DNA from: an uncultured Clostridia bacterium
Lineage (GTDB): Bacteria; Bacillota; Clostridia; Oscillospirales; UBA644
DNA length: 64,000 nt
NCBI GenBank assembly: GCA_948443805.1
Contig: CAOJUB010000010.1
Coordinates: 1 to 64,000 of the forward strand
Reading direction: 5' to 3'
Made by a program: the position numbers and the translations under genes. The notes below the pieces were generated by a model. The model did not search any database and had not been told where the DNA came from. It was given only the letters and a program-made list of their open reading frames with translations. Of this stretch, positions 23,166 through 31,547 are shown one piece after another; within the stretch, counting starts at the first letter, position 1, and the number at the start of each line of letters is the position of its first letter.

Positions 23166-23867
23166 ATGTCTTATTGTGTGAAATGCGGGGTGAAACTGTC
23201 CCCCGGAAGCAAAAGCTGTCCGCTTTGCGGAACGGCGGTCATTTCTCCGGAAGAGCAAGAAACCGCTGTTCCGACTTTTCCTCGGAATCCGAAATCGCCG
23301 CCCGGTCAGCGGATCCGGCGAAGCACCGTTGCGCTGTTGCTTGAATTGCTTCTGATTCTGCCGCCTGCGGTTTGTCTGATCTGCGATTTTGTTCCCGACC
23401 GTTCGCTTGGCTGGTCTTATATTGTGCTGGCCAGTATTCTTCTTGCCGGTGTTTTTATTTTGCCTCCGGTATGGAAGGGAAAAAAATTCCTTCCGTTTTA
23501 TTTTTTCTTGGATTTTTCCGCAGTCGGCGGTTTCCTTGCTTTTCTCTGCGCGTTTACGGGCGGAAACTGGTTTTGGGAATCTTCGCTGCAGGTTTTACTT
23601 CTTGCGGCGGCGGAGGTTTATATCGCCTGGGTCGTTCGGATCAAAACAAAAATTTCCGCCCTTCGGTTTGCCGCGCTGATTCTGACCGAGATCGGCTTTT
23701 TCTGCCTGGGATTGGAAATTTTGCTGAACCGGGCCTATCATTTTCACAGCATGCCGGTCTGGTCGCTTTATCCTCTGGTTGCGCTGTCTGCCATTGGCGT
23801 TATCCTGACCGTGATCGACCGGGATCCGGCACTGAAGGAGAAATTAGCCAGAAAATTTTTTACCTGA
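23166..23867 (+). CDS. Zinc-ribbon membrane protein (DUF6320-like)
   Basis: A 233-residue protein whose N-terminus is a rubredoxin-like zinc ribbon, YCVKCGVKLSPGSKSCPLCG (C-x2-C ... C-x2-C), followed by a basic linker and six or so membrane helices (residues 55-215). This architecture matches the unnamed family I know as DUF6320, which is often encoded beside predicted acetyltransferases in Clostridia; the identification is from memory and pattern. AAAGGAG precedes the ATG. Last gene of the operon, ending in a terminator. Confidence 0.72.
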   Translation: MSYCVKCGVKLSPGSKSCPLCGTAVISPEEQETAVPTFPRNPKSPPGQRIRRSTVALLLELLLILPPAVCLICDFVPDRSLGWSYIVLASILLAGVFILPPVWKGKKFLPFYFFLDFSAVGGFLAFLCAFTGGNWFWESSLQVLLLAAAEVYIAWVVRIKTKISALRFAALILTEIGFFCLGLEILLNRAYHFHSMPVWSLYPLVALSAIGVILTVIDRDPALKEKLARKFFT

Positions 23868-23872
23868 AAAAG

Positions 23873-23908
23873 AAACGGACGAAGCCTGCCGGGTTTTCGT
23901 CCGTTTTT
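23873..23908 (+). terminator. Terminator of the hydrolase/acyltransferase operon
   Basis: AAACGGACGAA pairs with TTCGTCCGTTT, then TTAT. It reaches the stop codon of the convergent racemase gene. Confidence 0.88.
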
Positions 23909-25052
23909 ATGTTATGATTCGCGTAAGGCGGTTTCCCAGACGGCTTAGAATCTCGTTGGCGATCGTTCCGCACTGGGCCGCGATATCGCAGGCGGTGATT
24001 TCGGCGTCGCCCGACCGGCCGATCAGTATGGCGGTGTCTCCGGGATTGATTTCCGGGATTTCCGTTACGTCTACAATTGTTTGATCCATGCATATTTGCC
24101 CCACAATCGGCGCTTTCTTTCCGTGGATCAGCACCGAGCCGACACCGCAGGACAGAGCCCGGGGAACCCCGTCTGCGTAGCCGATTGCCAGTGAGGCGAT
24201 TTTTCGGTTTTGTTTTGCGGTAAACGCCCGGTTGTATCCGGCGCTTTCTCCGGCAAGAATCTCCCTGACCGAAGCAACCCGGGTTTTCAGCGACAGGGCG
24301 GGGATAAGGGGTACCGGACACTCATCGGCATCTGCTTTTTTGCTGAGAATGCCGTAAAGAGCGATTCCTGCACGCAGATAATCTCCGCCGTACTGCGGAT
24401 AATGGATCGCACCGTAACTGGAAAGCAAATGCGTTTTAGGGCGTGGGATTCCCTGTTTTTGAATTTCTGCTACCGTTTGTTCAAAGGCCGCGGCCTGTTT
24501 TTCGGTAAATGCCCGGCTTTCCTCCGTTAGGCTGTCGTCATCGCAAAGATGGCTGTATATTCCGTTGACAATGAGATTTTTCATCCGGAAAACTGAGAGG
24601 ATCGCATCGGTATTTTCACTTTTTTCTCCCAACCGCCGCATACCGGTGTCGATACCGATATGAACAGCGAGTTTTTTTCCGTACCGGTTCAGTTGTTTGG
24701 CGTATGCTGCGTCAATGACGGTTTGCGTCAGCCGGTATCGGTGAAGAAGTGTGAAATCGTCCGGGTGCGTGTAGCCAAGAATCAAAATATCCCCTTTTAT
24801 GCGGCCTTTGCGGAGCTCAACCCCTTCAGAAACGCAGGCGACGCAAAAGGCGTTTACGCCGATTTGATTCAGTTCCCGCGCTACGCCGACGGCGCCGTGT
24901 CCGTAGGCGTTTGCCTTTACAGCCGGCATGAGCCGGCAGCCTTTTGGGCAGAGAGCAAGGAGAGTTTTTGCATTTTCCCGTAACGCTTGCCGGTCGATTT
25001 CCACCCATGCTCTGCCGTTGGCTGAAACCGGGGCGTTTTGCTGTTGTTTCAT
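23907..25052 (-). CDS. Soluble alanine/serine racemase (VanT-like position)
   Basis: A PLP-dependent racemase of 381 residues. The PLP lysine is in PAVKANAYGHGA (about residue 50), the second catalytic base Tyr lies in AGYNRAF, and VGQICMDQTIVDVT is the family's C-terminal signature. In VanC/VanG loci this place is held by VanT, which makes D-Ser and has an N-terminal membrane acyltransferase domain. Here that domain is absent, so the protein is cytoplasmic and could be either a D-serine racemase or an ordinary alanine racemase. AGAGGA precedes ATG 25052. It is the last gene of the minus-strand van-like operon, 13 bp after the peptidase. Confidence 0.88.
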   Translation of the reverse strand: MKQQQNAPVSANGRAWVEIDRQALRENAKTLLALCPKGCRLMPAVKANAYGHGAVGVARELNQIGVNAFCVACVSEGVELRKGRIKGDILILGYTHPDDFTLLHRYRLTQTVIDAAYAKQLNRYGKKLAVHIGIDTGMRRLGEKSENTDAILSVFRMKNLIVNGIYSHLCDDDSLTEESRAFTEKQAAAFEQTVAEIQKQGIPRPKTHLLSSYGAIHYPQYGGDYLRAGIALYGILSKKADADECPVPLIPALSLKTRVASVREILAGESAGYNRAFTAKQNRKIASLAIGYADGVPRALSCGVGSVLIHGKKAPIVGQICMDQTIVDVTEIPEINPGDTAILIGRSGDAEITACDIAAQCGTIANEILSRLGNRLTRIIT

Positions 25053-25065
25053 AAAAAATCCTCTT

Positions 25066-25833
25066 TTACGCCTTTTCAGTCTGTTTCCATTCGGTAATGA
25101 TAAACCCGTCGCTGTTGTTGCCGGAAACCGAACAGCAGACATTGTCTTCTGTTTCCAGTATCGTTGTGCCCGAAGCGGAGGCTTTTTGATAGGAAACGGT
25201 AAAATGCCGGCCGTTTCCCTGATAGGATAATCCTCGTTTTCCGAACGGATAGGCTTTGATTTGTTCTATGTATTCCTCCAGTGTCAGCCGGTTTTTGGTT
25301 ATGATCCGTGCATGGGCAATTCCTACATAGCGGAAGTGCCACGGTTCATGGCCGATTCCCGTTATGGATTCCCGTCCGTCGGGATAGCGTTCAATAAAAC
25401 CGAATTGGGGAGCCTTTTCCCGGAAAAGCTGGCAGATTCCCTCATAAGGAAAATGGGGGCGGATGGGATCAATCAACGGCTGTTTCAGGGCAAGATCAAC
25501 GGCGAGCCCGGTCTGATGTTCGCTGTGTCCGGGAACGGCGACATAGGTTTCGGTAAAATGCCTGCCGTTTTCTTTCAGGGAGTCCGACCATATCCGCTGC
25601 TGTTCCGAAAAAGGCCGCCAGCCGCTGGTTGCAACAATCCCCTGCCAGCCGCTGACGGCATTCATCAGCAAAGAAAGAGCGCGTGCGGCACGGTGGTGGA
25701 GCAGCACGGAGCCGTGATTCTCCGGGATTTCTGAAAGCGGGATCTGTTTTTTTTCATGATACCGGTAATCCCGGTTCACCAGAATGAGGTCTCCGGTATA
25801 TATGGTTTCGTTTTTCAGCGTCAGGGTTTTCAT
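25066..25833 (-). CDS. D,D-peptidase/D,D-carboxypeptidase of VanXY/VanY type
   Basis: A 255-residue zinc peptidase of the M15 family. Zinc ligands are the SxHxxGxAxD motif in GHSEHQTGLAVDLAL and the EPWHFRYVG segment. Like VanXY proteins it lacks an N-terminal membrane anchor and would act in the cytoplasm, removing D-Ala-D-Ala dipeptide or the terminal D-Ala of precursors so that altered termini predominate. A C-terminal extension (about residues 195-255) beyond the catalytic core is unassigned. Its start overlaps the ligase stop by four bases. Context strongly supports a glycopeptide-resistance role. Confidence 0.88.
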   Translation of the reverse strand: MKTLTLKNETIYTGDLILVNRDYRYHEKKQIPLSEIPENHGSVLLHHRAARALSLLMNAVSGWQGIVATSGWRPFSEQQRIWSDSLKENGRHFTETYVAVPGHSEHQTGLAVDLALKQPLIDPIRPHFPYEGICQLFREKAPQFGFIERYPDGRESITGIGHEPWHFRYVGIAHARIITKNRLTLEEYIEQIKAYPFGKRGLSYQGNGRHFTVSYQKASASGTTILETEDNVCCSVSGNNSDGFIITEWKQTEKA

Positions 25834-26906
25834 ACGGAACCGTTCCTTTCCGTTCCGGTTTTCAGCGTGTGTTCCAGCATGCGGGACAGCAGTTCTCCGA
25901 AAGAAATTCCGGCTGCTTTCATCATCCCCGGATAGCGGCTGTGTTCGGTAAAACCGGGAATGGTGTTGACTTCGTTGAAAACAATCCGCCCCTGGGGGGT
26001 GACAAACAGGTCGACCCGGGCAAAACCGGAGCAGCCCAGAGCGCGGTAAATTTTTTTTGCCGTTTGTTTGATCTCTTCTGCTTTTTCCGGCGGGATTCGT
26101 GCCGGGACATGAATTGCCGACGTCTGCAGGGTGTATTTTTCCGTAAAGTCGAAAAAACCGCCTGCCAGTTCAATTTCATCAACTTGCCCGGTCGTCAGCT
26201 GCTCGTCTCCCAGCACGGCGCAGCCGACCTCAAACCCTTCGATGTTTTCTTCCAGCAGAATCCGACCGTCATGCCGGAATGCCAAAGCGACGGCTTTTGG
26301 CAGCTGATCCGGGGAGGTTACTCTGGTAATGCCGTAAGAAGATCCGGAGCGAACCGGTTTGACAAACAGCGGAAAGCCGATTCTGTCGGCAAACATCCGG
26401 ATTTTTTCTATGCTGTCGGTTCGGAAAAAGACCGATGAATGGGGGATGTCTGCACCAGCTGCCGCAGCGAGAATATGCGCGCGGTCTTTATCCATACACA
26501 GCGCCGAGGCAAGAACGCCGCACCCGACAAGAGGAATGCCGGCCAGTTCGATCAGCCCCTGAACCGTTCCGTCCTCTCCGTTTTTTCCGTGCAGTACGGG
26601 GAAAGCCAGATCAACGGGAATCGATTCGGTTTTGCCTTCCCGCAGCAATAGAAGGCGGTGATTTTCTCTGGAAGGGGAAAGGACGCAGGGCGTGCAGTCG
26701 GCCTGATTCAGCCAGCGATCCTGTCGGATTTTTTCAGTATTTCCCCGGAAAAAGAACCATTCTCCGCTTTTGGAAATGCCGATTGGAATTGCTTGAAAAC
26801 GGGCTTTGTTAATATTTCGGAGAACGGCGTAAGCGGATTGCAGGGAAACGCTGTATTCCGAAGAACATCCGCCGAAAAAAACAGCGAGACGATACGGTTT
26901 TATCAT
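25830..26906 (-). CDS. D-alanine--D-serine-type ligase (VanG-like)
   Basis: An ATP-grasp ligase of 358 residues. The N-terminus YRLAVFFGGCSSEYSVSLQSA, VDLAFPVLHGKNGEDGTVQG, and VNTIPGFTEHSRYPGMM identify a D-Ala:D-X ligase. The omega-loop region reads FFDFTEKYTLQTS, which resembles VanG and VanC (D-Ala-D-Ser) enzymes rather than the D-Lac ligases. ATG 26906 overlaps the stop of the acetyltransferase gene (ATGA), with AAAGGAG upstream. Replacing D-Ala-D-Ala by D-Ala-D-Ser gives low-level vancomycin resistance in known VanC/E/G systems. Specificity here is inferred from that short segment and gene context. Confidence 0.87.
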   Translation of the reverse strand: MIKPYRLAVFFGGCSSEYSVSLQSAYAVLRNINKARFQAIPIGISKSGEWFFFRGNTEKIRQDRWLNQADCTPCVLSPSRENHRLLLLREGKTESIPVDLAFPVLHGKNGEDGTVQGLIELAGIPLVGCGVLASALCMDKDRAHILAAAAGADIPHSSVFFRTDSIEKIRMFADRIGFPLFVKPVRSGSSYGITRVTSPDQLPKAVALAFRHDGRILLEENIEGFEVGCAVLGDEQLTTGQVDEIELAGGFFDFTEKYTLQTSAIHVPARIPPEKAEEIKQTAKKIYRALGCSGFARVDLFVTPQGRIVFNEVNTIPGFTEHSRYPGMMKAAGISFGELLSRMLEHTLKTGTERNGSV

Positions 26907-27427
26907 GGTTTCTGCTCCTTTTCTTCTTTTTCGTTGACGTTTTCGTCTGTTTCTGAAAAATTTATTTTGGGATTGATGATGATCCGGCCGGGCTGGCAGA
27001 CAACGGTGCAGTGATCCGGGATATCGGTGCAGACAACGGCGCCTGCGCCGATCTTGACTTGGCAGCCGATCCGGATTCCTCCTACCACAACAGCGCCTGC
27101 GCCGATCAGACAGCCGTTTCCGATGACCGGTGCCTGTCCGTCGATTTCCCCAATCGTTACATTCTGATAAATCCGGCAGTTTGTTCCGATTTCGGCATAC
27201 CGGGAGATGAACACGCCGTGCAGTCCGTGCGGAAAAACCGGTTCTCCGTTCAGTTTTGCGCCGGGACCGACATAGCCGCCGCGGCGTTGCGCGCACCGGT
27301 TCACCAAAAAGGTGAGAATATCATACCGCAGGCCTTTTTTCAGTTTTTCCCGCCGGTGATACAGCCGCCAGAAACGGCGGAGGGAATCGCCTTTCGAATA
27401 ATCGATGATCCGTTCTCTGAATCCCAT
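26903..27427 (-). CDS. Hexapeptide-repeat acetyltransferase, CysE-like
   Basis: A 174-residue left-handed beta-helix acyltransferase. HGLHGVFISRYAEIGTNCRIYQNVTIG corresponds to the serine O-acetyltransferase active region (HHGxGxVI...YQGVTLG). Hexapeptide turns continue through VIGNGCLIGAGAVVVGGI. It lacks most of the N-terminal helical domain of CysE, and the C-terminus ends in a charged tail. It is the first gene of the operon with the VanG-like ligase, an unusual partner: known vanG operons have no such gene that I recall. It might modify serine or a wall precursor, but this is speculation. Confidence 0.78.
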   Translation of the reverse strand: MGFRERIIDYSKGDSLRRFWRLYHRREKLKKGLRYDILTFLVNRCAQRRGGYVGPGAKLNGEPVFPHGLHGVFISRYAEIGTNCRIYQNVTIGEIDGQAPVIGNGCLIGAGAVVVGGIRIGCQVKIGAGAVVCTDIPDHCTVVCQPGRIIINPKINFSETDENVNEKEEKEQKP

Positions 27428-27469
27428 AACCTGTCCTCTCTGTGCATGTCTGTTTGGTTTGTGTCTTTC

Positions 27470-27523
27470 ATTATAACCGGCGAAGATGACTCTCCGGTGA
27501 CTGAGTAATTACGAATCCGTCAT
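27470..27523 (-). promoter_or_regulatory. Likely VanR-dependent promoter of the van effector operon
   Basis: On the minus strand TATAAT (27475-27470) has no recognisable -35 at 17 bp, as expected for an activator-dependent promoter. The region upstream contains ACCGG/CCGGT inverted arms around 27477-27499 and AT-rich sequence that could hold VanR sites. Confidence 0.5.
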
Positions 27524-27573
27524 AAAAAAACGCCCGCTCTGTATCTTTAGTATACAATAGCGGACGTTTTTTT
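27524..27573. terminator. Bidirectional terminator separating vanRS from the effector operon
   Basis: AAAAAAACGCCCGCT pairs with AGCGGACGTTTTTTT with one mismatch, and an inner TGTAT/GTATACA element extends it. It divides the cluster into separately transcribed effector genes; on the minus strand it lies just upstream of the effector promoter, after the vanS side is to the right (vanS ends at 27619). Confidence 0.85.
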
Positions 27574-27618
27574 GTTTTCAGTTTTTCTTTTGGAAATCTT
27601 GTTTTTTTCTTTTTTAAA

Positions 27619-28725
27619 TCATACGATTTTCTGACAGTCTGCCGGGATGGTTATCGTAAAGGTGACGGTTTCTTCTTCGCTTCTCGCCTGGATTTTGCCG
27701 CCGTGGAGTTCCACAATTTCTCTTGCGATAGCCAGCCCCAGTCCGGCTCCGCCGGTAGCTGACGCACGGGAGGTATCGATCCGGAAAAACTGTTCGAAAA
27801 TCCGTTCCAGTTTTTCTTCAGGAATGGTTTTTCCTTTGTTTTGCACAATGATTTCTACGGCGTCTTCGATGCGGCGAAGAGAAAGAAAAACTGCAGTTTT
27901 CCGGGTACTGTAGCTGACGGCGTTGCGGATCAGGTTGTCAAATACCCGTTCCAGTTTATTGGGGTCGCAGACGATTTCGATATTCGGTTCGATTTCTGTG
28001 TGGAAAACCAGCTCTTTTTCCGCCAGAATCGGAATGAATTCGCTCGTGATCTGTTCCAGCATCCGGCTCAGGCCGATCCGTTCCGGTTCCAGCGTCAGTT
28101 TGGAAAGGCTGAACCGGGTAATGTCAAACAGCTCATTAATCAAATCTTCCAGCCGCTGCGCTTTATTGAGGGCGATTCCGGTGTATTTTGCCCGAAGTTC
28201 GGCTGAAATATCCGGTTCATCGCGCAGCAGCGAAAGATATCCGATCACCGAAGTTACCGGGGTTTTCAGATCGTGGGCAAGATAGGTTATCAGATCATTT
28301 TTCCGCTGTTCCGCGTCTTTGGCTATTTTATCCTTGTTGATCAGATCGACTTTGGTCTGATTCATCTGTTTTTCAATTTCTTTGAGCGGGTCGGAAAGTT
28401 CAATCAGCCGGTTATCACCGCGGTAAACCCGGTCGGTCGCATCGGAGACTTCCTGCAGATATGCAAAGGGTTTCCGCCAGAAATAGAAGAGGATGGCAAG
28501 ATATCCGACGGCAAAATATCCGATAGCGAAAAGGTCCCAACGGATTTTCAGCCATTGAACAATCCGGTAAATCAGGTCGTCGGCCTGATAAGCGGTCCGA
28601 TGGTACAGATTCCCGAAGAGCCAGAAAAGCGCGATCCCCAGAAATGTATACAGCGCCCCAAAGGCCAGCATTTGCAAAAACAGCCGGATGCTCAGCCCTG
28701 TCAACGGTTTTTTCTTTTTATTCAA
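27619..28725 (-). CDS. vanS: VanS-like sensor histidine kinase
   Basis: A 368-residue membrane histidine kinase. Two membrane helices (about residues 15-40 and 65-85) flank a short external loop, as in VanS-type sensors. Phospho-accepting His is in YLAHDLKTPVTSVIGYL (about residue 152). ATP-binding boxes follow: N box NLIRNAVSYS, G1 as QNKGKTI (lacking the canonical DxG), F box FEQFFRID and G2 GGAGLGLAIA. The degenerate G1 also occurs in VanS proteins. The start overlaps the vanR stop by eight bases. It should control the ligase operon to its left in response to glycopeptides. Confidence 0.88.
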   Translation of the reverse strand: MNKKKKPLTGLSIRLFLQMLAFGALYTFLGIALFWLFGNLYHRTAYQADDLIYRIVQWLKIRWDLFAIGYFAVGYLAILFYFWRKPFAYLQEVSDATDRVYRGDNRLIELSDPLKEIEKQMNQTKVDLINKDKIAKDAEQRKNDLITYLAHDLKTPVTSVIGYLSLLRDEPDISAELRAKYTGIALNKAQRLEDLINELFDITRFSLSKLTLEPERIGLSRMLEQITSEFIPILAEKELVFHTEIEPNIEIVCDPNKLERVFDNLIRNAVSYSTRKTAVFLSLRRIEDAVEIIVQNKGKTIPEEKLERIFEQFFRIDTSRASATGGAGLGLAIAREIVELHGGKIQARSEEETVTFTITIPADCQKIV

Positions 28726-29413
28726 TGGTGTATCCGACCCCCCAGACGGTTTTAATAAAGCGCGGTTTGCGCGCGGGTTCGTTCATTTTTTCCCGCAGAC
28801 GAGCAATATGCGCCATGACGGTATTGTTGTTATCCCAGAATTTTTCGCCCCAGACGTTTTCAAACAGTTCTTCGGAGGAAACCACATTCCCCTGTCGTTC
28901 GCACAGATACCAGAGAATATTGAATTCGATCGGTGTCAGCGAGAGCTCTTTTCCGTCAAGAGAACATTTATGGCTGGCGCGTGAGATATGCAGTCCCCGG
29001 ATATATTTTTCATCGGTTTCCGGATGCCCCGTTTCTGCGGTGTTATAACGGGTATAGCGGCGCAGCTGCGTTTTAACCCGCGCCATCAGTTCCAGCGGGT
29101 TAAACGGTTTGGTGATATAATCGTCGGCGCCGAAGGTCAGGCCGGTGATCTTGTCCGCGTCTTCCACCCGTGCGGTCAGCATAATGATCGGAAACAGATA
29201 GTCCTGCCGAATTTTCTGGCAGAGCGAAAAGCCGTCGATATCCGGCAGCATGACGTCCAGGATCGCCAGACTGATTTTTTCTGCTTTTACACACTGCAGC
29301 GCGTCCGTGGCATTATAGAACTTTAATACTCTGTAATTTTCATTGCGGAGATAAACTTCCACTAAATCCGCAATTTCCTGCTCATCGTCTACGATCAGTA
29401 TGGAATCCCCCAT
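28718..29413 (-). CDS. vanR: VanR-like OmpR-family response regulator
   Basis: A 231-residue regulator. The receiver domain has the acidic pair VDDEQE, phospho-Asp in AILDVMLPDIDG (about residue 52), Thr in MLTARVE and Lys in YITKPFNPLELMARV. A winged-helix effector domain follows (LSLTPIEFNILWYLCERQGNVV...TVWGVGYTIE). The closest family resemblance is to VanR of VanG/VanD-type systems. AAAGGAG precedes ATG 29413. It is co-transcribed with vanS from a promoter at 29493-29465. Confidence 0.9.
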   Translation of the reverse strand: MGDSILIVDDEQEIADLVEVYLRNENYRVLKFYNATDALQCVKAEKISLAILDVMLPDIDGFSLCQKIRQDYLFPIIMLTARVEDADKITGLTFGADDYITKPFNPLELMARVKTQLRRYTRYNTAETGHPETDEKYIRGLHISRASHKCSLDGKELSLTPIEFNILWYLCERQGNVVSSEELFENVWGEKFWDNNNTVMAHIARLREKMNEPARKPRFIKTVWGVGYTIE

Positions 29414-29464
29414 TTTTTTCACTCCTTTTCCGTTTTTAACAAATCTCAATTTATTACTTAATTT

Positions 29465-29503
29465 ATTATACTTTTTTTTGAGACAAAATGCAAGCCCCCC
29501 CCC
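29465..29503 (-). promoter_or_regulatory. Promoter of vanRS with an abutting C9/G9 tract
   Basis: TTGCAT (29493-29488), 17-bp spacer, TATAAT (29470-29465). Nine consecutive C on the plus strand (29495-29503, G9 in the sense of transcription) sit one base upstream of the -35 hexamer. Confidence 0.75.
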
Positions 29504-29575
29504 ATAAAATTCCCCGGATCAGTTTTCTGAAAACGAAGAAAAACAGGCATTTTTTTGGCTTTTCCCGGGAAAATC

Positions 29576-29604
29576 TTGACGGAAAAACTTTTTTATGCTA
29601 TACT
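29576..29604 (+). promoter_or_regulatory. Promoter of argS
   Basis: TTGACG, 17-bp spacer, TATACT, about 33 bp before the argS start. Confidence 0.85.
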
Positions 29605-29643
29605 TTAGGCAAACTAAAATTTATAATTAAGGAATGAAAAACC

Positions 29644-31410
29644 ATGCAGGCAATCACAAAAATACTTAGCGGTTATGCGGCGAAAGCCTTTGAATCATGC
29701 GGATACGATTCCACACTGGGGACCGTTACCTCTTCAGATCGGCTGGATTTGTGCCAGTTTCAGTGCAACGGCGCGTTCGCCGGTGCGAAGCAATACCGGA
29801 AAGCGCCGATGATGATTGCGGAAGAGGTATGCAGGGCGCTTGCCATGGAAGAAATTTTTGAGAAGGCGGAGGCCGCGGCGCCCGGTTTTATTAACCTGAC
29901 CCTGAAAGACAGTGCGCTGATGGCTTTGGCAAAAGAACTTGACGCCGATTCGGAAAGCGGCATTCCCCAGCCGGAAAATCCGGAAACGCTGCTGATTGAT
30001 TACGGCGGTCCGAATGTAGCAAAACCGCTTCACATCGGACATCTGCGTTCGGCAATCATCGGCGAGGCGCTCAAACGCCTGGCGCGCATCTGCGGCCATA
30101 AGGTTACGGGGGATATTCACCTGGGCGACTGGGGGCTGCAAATCGGGCTTGTTATTTGCGGACTGAAAGAACAAATGCCGGATGAACGCTGTTTTTCCGA
30201 GGATTTCGACCCGGAAAAAGATTCGGTTCCGGTGCTGAACTGTGATCTTCTCAGCCAGGTTTATCCGGAAGCCAGCAAAAAGAGCAAGGAAGACGATGTG
30301 TTCCGCGAGCAGGCGCAGGCGGCGACGTTTGACCTGCAGAACCGGAGACCGGGTTATATTGCGCTCTGGAAAGAAATTATGCGCGTATCGATTGCCGATT
30401 TGAAAAAAAGTTATCAGCGGCTGAATGTGGATTTTGATTTATGGTATGGGGAAAGCGATGCCGACGCGTATGTGGATGAACTGATGCGCATTCTGACCCA
30501 AAAAGAGCTTTTGCGGGAGAGCGAAGGTGCATTGGTGGTGGATGTGGAAAAAGAGAGTGATAAAGCGCCCATGCCGCCGATTATCATCAAAAAATCAGAT
30601 CATTCCAATCTGTATGCGACGACCGATCTGGCGACCCTGATTCAGAGAAAGAAAGATTTTTCGCCTGATCGGATTTGGTATGTTGTCGATACGCGGCAGG
30701 GGCTGCACTTTGAACAGGTGTTCCGCTGTGCGGAAAAAGCCGGGATCACCGATGGCATCCGGCCGGAATTTCTTGGTTTTGGAACGATGAACGGCGCCGA
30801 CGGAAAGCCGTATAAGACCCGTGAGGGCGGTGTGATGCGGCTGAGCGATCTGCTGGATCTTGCCGAAAACGCCGCGTTGGAAAAGCTGGAATCCTCGGCT
30901 TATATAAAGAGTCTTTCCGGGGAAGAAAAGAAACAGATTGCGCAGAAAGTTTCGGTGGCGGCGGTGAAATTCGGCGACCTGCAGAACCACCGTGCGAAAG
31001 ATTATATTTTTGATCTGGATAAATTCCTTGCTTTCGAGGGTAAGACCGGAACCTATATTCTTTACACGATTACCCGAATCAATTCAATTCTGAAAAAAGC
31101 CGGCGTATCGCCGGAGGAAAACCCCGAAATTAAGGGAATTTATTCCGCAACCGAACGGGAACTGCTGCTGAATCTGCTGCTGACCGGCGAGCGTTTTGTC
31201 AAAGCGCTGGAAGAACGCGCCCCTAACTATATCTGCGACAACGCCTTTACGCTGGCTTCGCTTTTCTCCGGTTTTTATCACGACAACCGTGTTGTTGACG
31301 AGGCCGATCCGGAGAAAAAAGAATCGTGGCTGGCTTTGCTGCTGCTGACAAAAAAAATGCTGTTGGTGCATCTTGATGTCCTGGGAATCGAAGCGGTGGA
31401 AAATATGTAA
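29644..31410 (+). CDS. argS: Arginyl-tRNA synthetase
   Basis: Class I synthetase charging tRNA-Arg. The 588 residues show the N-terminal Add-1 tRNA D-loop domain (1-100), the HIGH motif as PLHIGHLRSAIIGEAL (about 128), and a catalytic-core ending in KPYKTREGGVMRLSDLL, where the KMSKS-equivalent is the KTREG loop typical of ArgS. A DALR anticodon-binding domain (about 455-588) follows, with YILYTITRINSIL. AAGGA lies nine bases before the ATG. No T-box is seen in its short leader, unlike many Firmicutes synthetase genes. Confidence 0.96.
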   Translation: MQAITKILSGYAAKAFESCGYDSTLGTVTSSDRLDLCQFQCNGAFAGAKQYRKAPMMIAEEVCRALAMEEIFEKAEAAAPGFINLTLKDSALMALAKELDADSESGIPQPENPETLLIDYGGPNVAKPLHIGHLRSAIIGEALKRLARICGHKVTGDIHLGDWGLQIGLVICGLKEQMPDERCFSEDFDPEKDSVPVLNCDLLSQVYPEASKKSKEDDVFREQAQAATFDLQNRRPGYIALWKEIMRVSIADLKKSYQRLNVDFDLWYGESDADAYVDELMRILTQKELLRESEGALVVDVEKESDKAPMPPIIIKKSDHSNLYATTDLATLIQRKKDFSPDRIWYVVDTRQGLHFEQVFRCAEKAGITDGIRPEFLGFGTMNGADGKPYKTREGGVMRLSDLLDLAENAALEKLESSAYIKSLSGEEKKQIAQKVSVAAVKFGDLQNHRAKDYIFDLDKFLAFEGKTGTYILYTITRINSILKKAGVSPEENPEIKGIYSATERELLLNLLLTGERFVKALEERAPNYICDNAFTLASLFSGFYHDNRVVDEADPEKKESWLALLLLTKKMLLVHLDVLGIEAVENM

Positions 31411-31547
31411 AACCGGCTGTTTTCCCCCTTCTTTTGCTGAAATCGAAATTTTCACAAATATTTGTCCCCGCCTCCGCATAAGATGTTTTAGAGACCGGGC
31501 AAGCCGGCTTTAAAATGGCGGGATTTCCGCCGGAACGGAGTGGGGAT

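Noticed and set aside
26903-27427. VanW or VanZ accessory gene
   Set aside because: The hexapeptide repeats and serine-acetyltransferase-like motif clearly place it in the left-handed beta-helix acyltransferases.
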